A DNA stretch of 64,000 nt, from NCBI RefSeq assembly GCF_000512585.2, contig NC_089243.1, forward strand, positions 1,302,001 through 1,366,000, written 5' to 3'. The translations under genes and the position numbers were made by a program. This DNA comes from Kwoniella bestiolae CBS 10118. Taxonomy: Eukaryota; Basidiomycota; Tremellomycetes; Tremellales; Cryptococcaceae. The notes beneath the pieces are model-generated. The model did not search any database and was not told where the DNA came from. It was given only the letters and a program-made list of their open reading frames with translations. Numbering within the stretch: the stretch's first letter is position 1; each line of letters opens with the position of its first letter. Shown here piece by piece: positions 43,835 to 54,700 of the stretch.

Positions 43835-45001
43835 ATGATTCATCCTTCAAACCCAATTGTGGGATTCAGCAATCTGACCCATGAACTGCTTCGGATGAGC
43901 GGTAACTTCCTTGATAACAAGCTTGATTTCATGCTGGTGAACAAGGTGAGGAGATCTTCGAATCAGTCATACACCAAAGCTCACTGAGGCCGACTCCACC
44001 TGTAGGACACTTGTGTAGCGGTCGGACCCATATTATACGCTTCGATATTCAACTTTGATAAACCTTTACGTGATGCTCATATTCAGGATGCTGGGAGGAA
44101 GTTGGTCGGAGCTTTAGAGGGAAGTCACAAGAAGGTATCTAAGAGGTCGCCTTTCGGGAGCTATTCGAGGATCGCTTTTCTAGCTGGGATACGAAGCATG
44201 GCCTTGGATTTGGGTGCGGATACCGCAATGGAGTGAGTCTTGCATAATTCGGGCCCACAGCCTCTGCCCACCTATTGTTTGGGATGCCGCTTAATGTCGA
44301 GTCATATCCAGTCGTAAGGAGAAAGATGATGTCATGTGTCAGCTCATCGATCTGATCCGATCGAAAGAAACCATTCTTCGCGCTCGAACGCTCTTCGAAA
44401 TCTTGATCGACTGTCCATCGTCAACGCTCCATGTCTTGATCCATAACTGTTCCCCATCGCTGTCTCTCGTATAGCTTCCATCTGTCACCCTCGATTCTTC
44501 TGCTGGACGTACGACTCTCCCGCATCAGATTTCCTCTATCGAGGTCGTATAGGTGATCTCAGCTTTCAGAGCGATTCAGCATTGCCCGAAATTGCGGCTC
44601 ATCATGTCTATGACGACGTTATACCCGTTCTGGGAACACTGAACAGGGTCGAATTCCTCTCAGCCCCTTATGGTACATATAGTCCTGAAAGCTGGATTTC
44701 AAGGATAAACAAGATCATCCGACGCTCACTTGTGGTCGAGAAGAATGCTAGACTCAGAAATGCCGCCCGAATCAATGAGCTGGCAGAGATGAATCGTCGA
44801 AGAAAGGCCACCACCTGGGAGTTTTGTGGAATTGACCGTTATATAGTCCTCAAAGAGGAAATGACCATTGAAGACGAGTTGAAGCGGTTGGAAAACAGAG
44901 TCATAGAATGTATTCCTGAAATGGTAGGAAAAGTCAAACTTGTGTCGGAAAAGGAAGGGAGAGGGTGCGAGGTATGCGAGGTATGCTGGAACGTGTACTA
45001 G
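43835..45001 (+). CDS. F-box-like hypothetical protein
   Basis: Exon 1 (43835-43945) codes MIHPSNPIVGFSN followed by LTHELLRMSGNFLDNKLD and FMLVNK, which resembles an F-box (L..EL...I..FL....L..L..VNK). Exon 2 (44006-44232) continues with DTCVAVGPILYASIFN, as in fungal F-box proteins. From 44312 the frame is open to about 44475, then a different frame runs to the stop at 45001 (LPEIAAHHVYDDVIPVLGTL). A weak donor near 44411 with the acceptor ending GTATAG at 44476 would join them in frame. Otherwise a frameshift must be assumed. F-box proteins recruit substrates to SCF ubiquitin ligases; the recognition part here matches nothing I know. Confidence 0.5.
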
Positions 45002-45410
45002 GTGAATTCCTCATCGATATTGGTCAATTACTGGGTGTGGTAGCAGATTATGATCAAGTCACACTACTTTGGGTCTCATGTCAATACAAGTCAAATGTAT
45101 ATTCCTCATGCATTGGTATCATGTAAGAGAGCGGTAGATGATCCATGGGAACAGAAGAAAATGATGTAAGCGCGCTTTGACCTCGTCTCCTTGTTCACTT
45201 CTCAGTCTGGAGGTCCGTGTGTATGCCGTGGGCTCGTGCGTATCCATGAACCCTTACTAATACATTTAACATGTGAACAAACCAGAAACAACTTTGTGGA
45301 TGTCCCAATGACATCTCTTATTTGTCTTGATATGATTTTGGTCATTCCTACTCGAAACTGTATCGCCAGTCTTGAGTCACAGCCACTCCGTCTCATTGAA
45401 TCTTGGTTAG
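45002..45410. other. Intergenic region
   Basis: 409 bp, no supported feature. Several short frames exist but none with coding character. Confidence 0.4.
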
Positions 45411-46468
45411 ATGGATCACCCGTACTTCATTCCGCCGATTTTACCAATATGCACCTACGATTGCTTCCCATCATTCGGTTATCCCAGCTTCCCCACATGG
45501 AGCAGTCAGACATCGCCCTCTTTGCCGGTTGATCATTCGGTCCTTGCAAGTATGGTCTATCCCAGTTACTTCAAATCTTTCACTTCCGGATTCGGATCAC
45601 CCGAGAACGAAACGGTCCTTGGGCAAGGAAGACCATATGGCTGTCATATACCCGAAGGAGACAGGATGGAGTGGCACAGCGTTGGAAGAAGGGGCGCTAC
45701 AATAGTGCAAGTATCATCTGAGGATAAGTTGAAAAGGCTGAAAAAGGCTGCTATGGAAAGTACGGAGGCAATGAGGAGAAAGCGGGATTTTTTGACCAAG
45801 TCTGAGGGGTCTGAAGGGACCCCTGAGGGTGAGTCAACAATTACATCTTACCACATCAATCACGCATCTTAAATAACCTTATTGGTGCGCTATCATTTCT
45901 TCTAACAGTAGTCTCGAGAAATGCACCCTTGATGATCAACGTCGAGACCCTGTCTGATGAGCCTCCCTCATTCGTTCGAGATACTCCCCCCCACCTTTTC
46001 TCAAACATATCCAACAAAATCGATCCTGATCCCACTAAGAGCACCCCCAGGTCTGATCACCTTCCAACAACTCTCGACTCTCTATCTTCATCAGAATCAC
46101 CTCCATTGGACTACACGGCGGATCTTTCACTAAAAGAAGTCGAAGAGCAGGATTTCATCCCTTTTCCACCTTCGCCGCCGCTCTCGCCACTACCCTCAAT
46201 GCGAAATGTTGCATCTAAAACCATAGTCAACCAGCCCGACCCGAATAAGCCCGACGACGTACCGGTCATAACAGGGACACCAACTTCCGGTCCACTGAAA
46301 AAGAAGAATAAGCGTACCAAGAGAAGACAGGATAGCAGTCAACAAGCTGGTGCTTTTCGAAGGGGATTGACATTGGAGGAATACCTTGACAACAAGGTTC
46401 ATGATAAGAAAGCTAATACACTGGCCTATAGGGAGATGAAGCGTTTGAGAAGGGAACTGAAGGTGTGA
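45411..46468 (+). CDS. Disordered Pro/Ser-rich protein C, unknown function
   Basis: Two exons (45411-45828 and 45909-46468) give 325 residues. The donor GTGAGT and acceptor CTAACAG join the frames cleanly. The N-terminus is aromatic- and Pro-rich (MDHPYFIPPILPICTYDCF). A helical charged part ends exon 1 (SSEDKLKRLKKAAMES). Exon 2 is Ser/Pro/Asp-rich, then ends in a basic patch KKKNKRTKRR and a helix FRRGLTLEEYLDNK with AYREMKRLRRELKV. The basic patch could be a nuclear localisation signal. No family is recognised. It is followed on the same strand by two proteins of similar composition. Confidence 0.6.
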
Positions 46469-46836
46469 GAGTTGCCAAAGCGAATTTCAAATCACTTTCA
46501 GATCCTATCAACTTCCATCCACATTGATATCGAGTTTGATACGTTGAATTATGTATAGTCACTTCATAGCACTTGATGAGATATGTATTCAGTGACTTGT
46601 GAACGATCTGCCAAGGTTCAAGCTGGTGAATCGCGATACGAGAACATCAGGCAAGCGGGTCAATGCCTTCAGTGTGGTGGTTGTCATTCAAGTGTATATT
46701 AATAATCACAGTCAATCTCAGTATTTCCTTTCTCATACCTGTACAAATGTCTTTCTCCAATTTCATCCCGTACTCTTGTTCTTCTGAAACCCTTAGGTAC
46801 CCTTGACAGCACTTCGAGTTGATCGATACCTACATC
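46469..46836. other. Intergenic region
   Basis: 368 bp between genes C and D, AT-rich in the middle (about 46690-46725). No gene is seen. Confidence 0.4.
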
Positions 46837-48038
46837 ATGAACGGACCGGCGATACCCCTTCTTACTTCCTATATCAACTCTTCGGATCTAAATGGTGAGG
46901 ACATGGACACAGATGAAGAAGTTCTCGACACCGTTCCTCCTTCCTCTTCACAAATCACCTATCCTCCCTCCACATTTCAAAGCTTCTTAGACGGCTGTAT
47001 GACCCCTCGAAAATCCATGATTGACCCTCGTTTCCTCGATCAACCATCCCAAACTTGCACTCCCGACGATCCGATTGATTACACGAATACCATGCCCTTT
47101 GATCGGATCATCCTGCAAAATCTCAACTTAAGCTGTATTCCCTCCGAGATTTGGTCGGCGGCACTTCTCCCGCCTTCGACTAAGAAGTTATCAACTTTAC
47201 AGCCCAATGCGACGGCCAAGAGAGCTGTTCTCAAAGTACGTCATATACCATTGATCTTCATCGACTTGCACTAATAACCTTCTTCTACATGTCGATACCA
47301 GCTCCCAACATCTCGACACCCGCTACGCTTGGTCGTACGCTCGCCACAGGAGCGAACCTTATTCCTCTCGGTCGACCGATACGGCCTCTCAGTGGGGCCA
47401 TCCAACGGGGGTATCAACGACCCTCACAGTCATCACATCCCCCGATGGCTCTGCTCCTTCCTCATTCCCGTACTGTGCCTTTGAACCTTCCTCACTTTCG
47501 AGCTACTCCATTAATCCGAAATCCTATAGTCGTACCTAGAAAACCACCGCCGCCACCCCTCAGCATTCTTCCTGCTCGACCGCCACACCTGACCCTCACC
47601 CACGCGGGTACATCAAACAAGAGCAAGAGATATCCCCCCTATCTTCATGGCAAAGTCGCACTCACAAGAGAACAAGTGCTAGCGAACGAGAAGACCGCGC
47701 AAGTACGAGCGGCCATCAAGAGGGGTATGACCTTGATGAGTTATCGGATTTTCAGAGCGGTAGGTCCGGTGACTATCGATCCGACGGTGGATTTGGAAAT
47801 GGGACCTCGTGTTCCATCTCCTTCGTTGGATCTTTGGGTGTCGCTGGAATCAGAGGAAGAGCTGATTTCCCTGAGGAAAGAGGAGGGACAGGAGGATCTG
47901 GGTTGGATGGACGATACGCCCCCGGACTTAGTTGTTGGGATTCGGCCTATCTTTCATTCGGATTCGGGACGACACCAGACGAGCACAGATCGATCTGAGT
48001 TATTGAGGAATGACGCTCGGCTCTGCCTTCTGGATTAG
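46837..48038 (+). CDS. Disordered Pro-rich protein D, unknown function
   Basis: The first exon from the ATG at 46837 codes an acidic Ser/Pro-rich start (SSDLNGEDMDTDEEVLD) and ends near 47234 at a GTACGT donor. The second exon starts at about 47301 after a CCAG acceptor and runs to 48038. It contains a Pro-rich stretch (PRKPPPPPLSILPARPP), the motif SKRYPPYLHGK and a helix AAIKRGMTLMSYRIFRAV, then an acidic tail. The consensus donor puts the second exon out of frame by one base; the non-consensus GTCATA four bases later keeps frame. So the exact splice, or a frameshift, is unresolved. No known domain. Confidence 0.5.
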
Positions 48039-48659
48039 ATGATATAGAGGTATTGAGGGTGATGTAAGATAGGGTAAAATCTGGGGATATTTTTCGCGGG
48101 GAAGAGGTTCTGGATCCTTATTGTTCTAGTAGCTCGTTAGTGACGTCCACCGCACATTAGTATGTTATCTAAACCCGTACGTTCAGCTAAGGATCCTGCA
48201 ATCATGTGTATTCCATGATCTCGTCAGTCTTCTCTCTGCTAGCGGATCGCCTAAAATTCAGTCAGCGGATTGAGTCCTATGCACTGTAGATCGAATCGAC
48301 TGAGAAGCTGCGAAGGAGGCGAAGAGTTGTAGTTGTCAGATCGTTCATGTTCGTGCAGTTCTGTGCAAAGCAGTCTGGGTTCCGTCTTTGGATATAAGCA
48401 TCCGTTATGGGGGCAGGTATTTCAGTAACACAGGATCAACTGTAAACTTGGTGGGAGACTTCGTGCTGTGCGCACGGCCCTACTTGATTCGTCTTCTTTC
48501 ATGGTTCATTCTTCTCTAGATTCTTTGTTCATGTCATCGCCACTATCTGACACTGTCCCTTCTCCCTCTTGTCCTTTCTCTTGAGATTGTAGATTCCATC
48601 CTCGCCATCTTGTATCTTCCCTTCCTACTTTCGACTTGTATCTTCAAGCAGACGCCCCG
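48039..48659. other. Intergenic region
   Basis: 621 bp between genes D and E, with a pyrimidine-rich run (about 48480-48640) just before the gene E start, as is common in fungal promoters. No gene is seen. Confidence 0.45.
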
Positions 48660-49670
48660 ATGGTCCCACTAACACCGCCAACTTCTCCTGAATTGATGGA
48701 TCTTGATGACGATATATCTATCCTCCATACTCCACTATCTCTTCTCGACACTCGTTCAAGCTCAATCGCGCCAGATTTCCTCTCTACCTCTCATCCTACA
48801 TCAGCCCCTCTCCCCCCCCTCGACCTAAACTTCGAAGACGACCTATCATCAGACCTTGCCTCTCTGGCAATTGACTGGAAACCTATCAAACCTGATCTTC
48901 ACCTACACCTCAATCCCATGCGAGATCACAATGGGCACAAAGAAAAACGATATCATCCTCTATTTCCATGTCCCAGCCTTCCAATCGACAACTCGCATCA
49001 TCCCGAACCACCATCATCCTCGCAACCCCCCAAACCCAAAGAGAACGAAGAGAAACCAACCGCAATCAAACGATATCACCCATACCACAAGCTCAAGCCC
49101 AAGCCCGAGCCCAAAGAGAAGAAGAGAAAAGTAATTGTCCTCCGAACGACGCGGGATCCGGAAGATCGCTCGAAATACCTTGATCCGGGTTTACCAACCA
49201 ATACGTTCTGGGAGTTTGTGGGGGAACGTAATGCGGCGAGAACCAGGGAGAGGAGGGAGGCGTGGAGGATTAGTTGTAGTGAGTATGGATCTAGGGCGGG
49301 ATCGACCTGGGATGGGGTTAGTGAGAGGGACGATACCTGGAGTGATCGTCCGGAGAGTGGCTTGTCATTTCGCGCCCTTCCTTCCGGTCGCACACTTCCT
49401 TCGGGTCGTACCCTTCCTTCGGGAGTAACAGAGTCTCTAGCGGGGGTAGAACTCATTGATCTACGGGACGATTCCAGTGAGGAGTACAGCGTACGAGGTA
49501 GTTCGAAGAAGTTTATGATGACACCCAATGAGACTTTCCTGAAGAGGTTGATGAGGAGTACGAAGCAGTTTAACGAGGATGGGAAGAAGGTTGAAGAAAC
49601 TAGGACGAAGAGGGAATATAAAGAGAGATTGCTCGGGAAGCATGGAGGATCTGATGAGGCATGTCATTAG
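48660..49670 (+). CDS. Disordered Pro/Lys-rich protein E, unknown function
   Basis: Single exon, 336 residues, from the ATG at 48660 (MVPLTPPTSPELMDLDDD). The N-terminal 100 residues are acidic and Ser/Pro-rich. A repeat of Pro-Lys-rich sequence contains KRYHPLF and KRYHPYHKLKPKPEP, the latter like KRYPPY in protein D. A possible basic nuclear signal follows (KEKKRKV), then GLPTNTFWEFVGERNAARTR, a threefold LPSGRT repeat at 49377-49430, and a C-terminal charged helical region. No domain is recognised. The order acidic N-terminus, basic patch and G-x-T-x-x-x-aromatic helix is shared with C and D. Confidence 0.6.
   Translation: MVPLTPPTSPELMDLDDDISILHTPLSLLDTRSSSIAPDFLSTSHPTSAPLPPLDLNFEDDLSSDLASLAIDWKPIKPDLHLHLNPMRDHNGHKEKRYHPLFPCPSLPIDNSHHPEPPSSSQPPKPKENEEKPTAIKRYHPYHKLKPKPEPKEKKRKVIVLRTTRDPEDRSKYLDPGLPTNTFWEFVGERNAARTRERREAWRISCSEYGSRAGSTWDGVSERDDTWSDRPESGLSFRALPSGRTLPSGRTLPSGVTESLAGVELIDLRDDSSEEYSVRGSSKKFMMTPNETFLKRLMRSTKQFNEDGKKVEETRTKREYKERLLGKHGGSDEACH
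49377..49430 (+). repeat. Three in-frame 18-bp repeats (LPSGRT)
   Basis: Three consecutive 18-bp units coding LPSGRT, LPSGRT and LPSGVT inside protein E. They are near-identical at the DNA level, pointing to recent slippage or duplication. Confidence 0.85.
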
Positions 49671-50199
49671 TGTGTTATTTCAATGCACTTTAGCGGCATG
49701 AGCTGATGGGTATATGGTACAGTTTGTAGATCGTAGGCCAGGTGCAGTGACACCCAAAAGCCATATATGGAGAAGGTGTACTTGACGAGAAACGGTTCCT
49801 TGAAGGAGTAAACAAGCTTATTGTAGATCAGTAGGCGTGGACAATGTGAGTGATACCCTTCATTTTAGCGATCTGTGGGAAGCGATAGGTATATTCGAGT
49901 GGTATCAGAGCAGGTAATTGGGTTTGACTTCCTCCCCCCCCAGGTCGACCCAGTCTCATCGAACGGCCTGGACCCCTATCCCCTCGTCCCCTCTTCAATT
50001 GCAATCCCCCGGCGAGCCAACCCCTCAACTTGCAATCACCATCTTCATCCTCTTGCCGCCTTTTTTACCTTATGGGCAGGCCATGTCCGTACTCAGAGCG
50101 ATGGATCAACCCAGCTCCATGATCGTTATCATGTACACATTGCATGCCTTGGCTGCAACATCCACGTCCCTAAATCTAGATCCAATGCGAAAAACCCAT
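49671..50199. other. Convergent 3' region, protein E / RPL28
   Basis: 529 bp without a supported gene. The plus-strand frames 49875-50216 and 49918-50328 overlap the RPL28 last exon and read as non-coding. Confidence 0.4.
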
Positions 50200-51094
50200 T
50201 TAAGCAACGAGCTTGACAACACCTCCAGCTTCCTTGATCTTCTCTTCGGCCAACTTGGAAACGAATCGGGTCTTGACGATGAAGGGTTGGTTGACTCGTC
50301 CTTTACCGAGCTGCAGTGTAACATATGAGGTCAGTATCGATTGCATGACCTGATGTCACTGTGCGAGCATATGGCGAGAAATGGCAGGGAAGACGAAAAC
50401 AAAACTTACGAGCTTGAATTTACCAAGGTGGACAAGGTCAATCACTGGGACGGTACCGGAAGGAGCATCAACCTTGGCTTCGGGGAGGGAGATGAGCTAT
50501 TGATCACAAGAGTGTTTTGTCAGTTTCCATCACTCGTCCGATTGACCGCGTTTGGGCTTCTGAGAATTGTGACACTCACTTTGTCGAGGTTGATTGTGGG
50601 CTTGTAGTAGTGGTTTTTGAGGAGATGGTAGTGTCTCATACCAACTTTACCGAAGTAACCAGGGTGGTACTAAATGAGAGGATAGACGAGTCAGCATTTC
50701 GTGCTCGGTACTGATGATAGTTGCTTCATCTTCTAAGAGCGATCCCCCTCTTTCACTATATCCGCAACGACCTTCTACATCTCTCAATCCTTGTGATCCA
50801 ACATTCTGATCTCCATGTCCCAGCGATATCCATCCTAACCTTTCTCTGATCTATACACCATATTCCCGAAGTTCATCCCCAGACATCCTCCTTCTCCCTC
50901 TCCTTGAAATCCAATTCCCACCGACTCGATCCAAGAATAGACTTCCTACTAACCTTGTCGAAGTTAGTTCTGTGGTGGTGTTGACCACCAGCAAGACCTC
51001 TACCACCTGGATGCTTCCTGTGTTTTCCTACACGACCGTGACCGGCTGAGACGTGACCTCTGTGCTTTCGGGTGTTGGAGAATCGGGTAGGCAT
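50200..51094 (-). CDS. RPL28: 60S ribosomal protein uL15 (L28/L27a)
   Basis: Four exons (51094-50954, 50669-50580, 50496-50410, 50310-50200) give 142 residues. The N-terminus MPTRFSNTRKHRGHVSAGHG, the basic Gly/His-rich GRGLAGGQHHHRTNFDK, YHPGYFGKVGMRHYHLL and the C-terminal FVSKLAEEKIKEAGGVVKL identify uL15, which sits in the large subunit near the peptidyl-transferase region and binds 25S rRNA. The slightly short length is normal for basidiomycetes. Just before the ATG is an intron acceptor (TTGTTCAG|ATG), so the 5' leader is also spliced, as is common in ribosomal protein genes. Intron 1 (50953-50670) is 284 nt, four to five times the usual length here. Confidence 0.95.
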
Positions 51095-51748
51095 CTGAAC
51101 AAGGCGGTTATATGAGTATGTGCAGTGTCTAGGAGTGATGTGAATGCTATATGTGACTTACTTTATCGACCTATTTTTGATGGATGAAGAAGCAAGACCT
51201 AGGTAGTGAGATTTGATGATTTCAACAAAACCTGTCGGACTAGCTGGCAAGGACCAAAGCAAGCATGCGTCCATCAACGGACGATGCCATGCACCATCAA
51301 CTTACATTCACAACACACAGCGCCATAACGGGATAAAGGGGAAGTGCATACCGGATAAATGAATGTGGCACTCGCACAACCAGACGGAAAGACACCTGTC
51401 GGCGTTAAGACCCATCGTAAGCGATGAACTCGTTTTATGAAATCAGCAGTGCAAAATGGAGAGCTGAAATAAACAAACCATCATCTCGGATCCGAGTGGA
51501 GTCTCCACATCTGTTTGATATCGAATCGTCAACGAATGAAGTTTATCCTGAAAGACATGAAAGACATGGAAGTGAACATCAAAGTCATCCACATCTAACA
51601 ATCTCAAAAACAAAAAACACATCTTACCAGGTATTTCATCGACTTGTACCCTTAGTATATTCTTTCTCTCCTTTCTTCACGACAGCAGCGATCCACCAAC
51701 ATTCCGCCTCCCAAGAATACCCATAAAAAGCTACAGGCCCAGCGCGGC
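51095..51748. promoter_or_regulatory. Divergent promoter region, RPL28 / GCN1
   Basis: 654 bp between head-to-head translation genes. On the RPL28 side an intron (donor GTAAGT near 51163, acceptor ending at 51095) lies in the 5' leader. No clear TATA box is seen, in line with growth-regulated housekeeping promoters. Confidence 0.55.
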
Positions 51749-54700
51749 ATGTCCGCTCAAAACAAGGTCGGATCATGGCTCGAGAAAAATGACGGAACCG
51801 ACGCTGGAGAAGCTTATGAGTCAGGTTCGGAAACTTCCGTCAATGGAAATGGAAAACCTAATGGTGCAGCGGAGCATGATGGAGATGAAGATGACGATGA
51901 GGTTGATGATGATGCCCGGAGTGATGTTTTGGGCAAAAGGGAGGTGGAGGTGGATTGGGAAGCGATAGGACCAAAGTTGAGATTGTCCTTGATGGATAGA
52001 AGCAAGAAGAGGAGGAGAGCTTTCATAACGAGATACCTATATGTTTCGGACCAATGTAAGCTTCGTCTCCTGCGGATTGTTCTCACCTGGAAGCTCATTT
52101 ACTGTTCGACTGTGTAGCTCCTCCACCTTCTCAAGTACCTGCTGTTATGACATCAATCCTATTCTGCATCCCACTTCTCACCGACACTGATCATATTGAC
52201 GATGTGGTCACGATACTACAGGAACTAGTAGAAAGGGATGAAAAGCTCGCGGAAGGAGCGGAAGGAAAGCTGAAGCTTGGTGATAAGCTTGTCAAGTGGA
52301 CATCAATGGAAGTCGAGAAAGCAGCGAACCCATCCAAGGTGTAAGTGCTGAATCACTCATCGATTTAAATAGAGGATCCTGCTAAGTGCAGACATCAGCA
52401 TCCCTCCTCGAACTCTATTCTCCTACCTTTTCCTCACCCTATCACTCCTATCCGTTCTTGGCGCTTCTCGAGGACCGGCAGAAACCTTTATTGCATCGGC
52501 CCAAGGTCAAGACCTCTTATTGAGCTTAGCACTGGTGTTGGATGCGATGAGGCTGGCGGAGGATAAGATGAGTTACGCCAAGAGAGTAGAACGGATGCGT
52601 AAGAAGTCTGGAATAAGGACTTGGAGAGTGTTGAGGGAAGTAAGTACAAGCCTCAACCTCGTCATCGGTAGTACCCCACTGACTAGTTGACTATATAGTT
52701 GCGATCTGCTCTTCCTACTATACTGCACTCTCTTGTGACTCGATCAACTTCGGCACCTTCCCGTTTAGCAGTCCTTATATCGCATGTCATCGGTGTATCT
52801 CTGAGACTTAGACCTGCTGGAAAAGGGAAGGAAGGCGATTCAAGAGATGGAAGGGAAATCGTCGAGCAGGAGAAGGTAAGCTGGTCTGTCAAAGACTCGC
52901 AGTGATCAGAGCTAACCTTTAGCTTATCAGGACGCAATCATCACCTATTACTCCACCAATATACTAGGATCCAAGACTGCTACTTCACGTCATGCTTCTG
53001 TAAGTCGCACGTTGATATACATAGCCTGACAAAGCTGATCCCCTATACAGGCCGTTTTGTCTGAGTTCTTGAGTCAATTTGTGACCTACGAGATATTAGT
53101 AGAAAAACTGATACCGGCTGCCGAGAAGATGCTGTTGAGATCGCCAGAACATGCTCTTGAACGTAAGCTAGACGGATCTTTCCTTATGTTTACTCAGCTG
53201 AAACGGCACTCTGTCAGTCACCGCCGATCTGCTCAACACCTGCCCTCACGACATATCGCCAATCCTTCCTGCCAAACTCGTCCCTTCCACCCTATCATCG
53301 TCCAAATCCTCGAACGCCGAAACCCGAGCCAAATCCGTTATTCTCATGCGAGCTATCCTCAAGCGGTGCAATGACGAGAAGACTCAGGCTAAGATCGCCA
53401 CCGATATCCTTGCCTTACCCAAGACAGGCAAGACAGCAAGTCCCGAACATCGAGCGATCCTCTTCACCATGGCTGCTGACCTCACACCGTCCGACACCGT
53501 ATCTTCGACTGTCGTTGACATCTTACCTGGTCTGGTAGCGAAGGAGGGCAATGAGCCTGCTTTCCATGCTCTCAATGCAGCTCTCACACCTCATTTGGCT
53601 CATCTTCTAACGTCGAACAAAGATGTATCAACCGCCGCCAGCTCAGCTTTAGTGAAAGAGCTCAACTCGACCAAGATCCCTACTCGAAGAGGATTGTCTA
53701 CAGCTGTGGGAGAAGCTATCTGGAGAGTGAAATCTTCTGGTCAGCAATTCTCCGTCGAGGGAGAGAAGTTGATAGGTCTCCTTGCGCCCGCCTTGGAGGT
53801 CAACTTGAAAGCTGCATCAACATGCTTGCCGGCCAATGCCGGCGGATTCCTAGAAGGTTACGTCGCTCTAGCGTTGGCTATGGGACCTTTGAGTGGTATG
53901 CCAGCCGCTGTCAAATTGACAGGAAGTTCAGCTTTAGAAGGTGTCTTGGCTACTTCACCTAAACCTTCTTTCATGCTCAACGATAAAGTACATATCAAAT
54001 TACCCTCAGAAGACGATGAAAGGTGGCTTCTTAGATCTTTGGAAAGTATAGTCCGCTCTTCAGTGACTAAGGTCAATACTGGTGCCGCCAGGTAAGCTGC
54101 ACCATTTATGTCACAAAAGCTCAGCTGATTATAAGTATAGGGTGGCGATCGGTCTTACGTTCATTCACCTTGCTTTTGAATCCAAATCGAAATCCATTCG
54201 ACGAGATACGCTTTCAGTGATATCCTCCTTGATCAAGACAAACTCCAAGCAAGTCAGCCGTATCTTCAGAGAAGCCCTGAAATCATGGTTGAAGTCGCAC
54301 GATGAACGAAAGGCAGCATCGAAACTGAAGGTGTCTGCCGAAGATGACGATACTGTCACATCAAAATCAAGGGATATCGGTCGACTACTTTCGGCCTTGT
54401 TTATATCTTCTCCTGAAGCAGAGAAATGCGTATTGCAAGATTTGGCGGTAGATTATCTCGTCTTGGCTCATCATCCTGAGATCAGCCCTGAAGCTCAGAT
54501 CTCATGGATCAGCTTGGTACAAGGGTTGGGTCTTGATCCCGCTGCGATAGCTGTCGATGAGAAAGATAGGATACTGAAGAATCTGTGGGATGCTGCTGGT
54601 ACACCGCCTGAAGTGAGTTTACCCCTCCAATGAGCTGGAATGGTCGCTGACAATGTTTGATAGGATCCACGACTGGCGGAAGCTGCTTATCATGCGGTCA

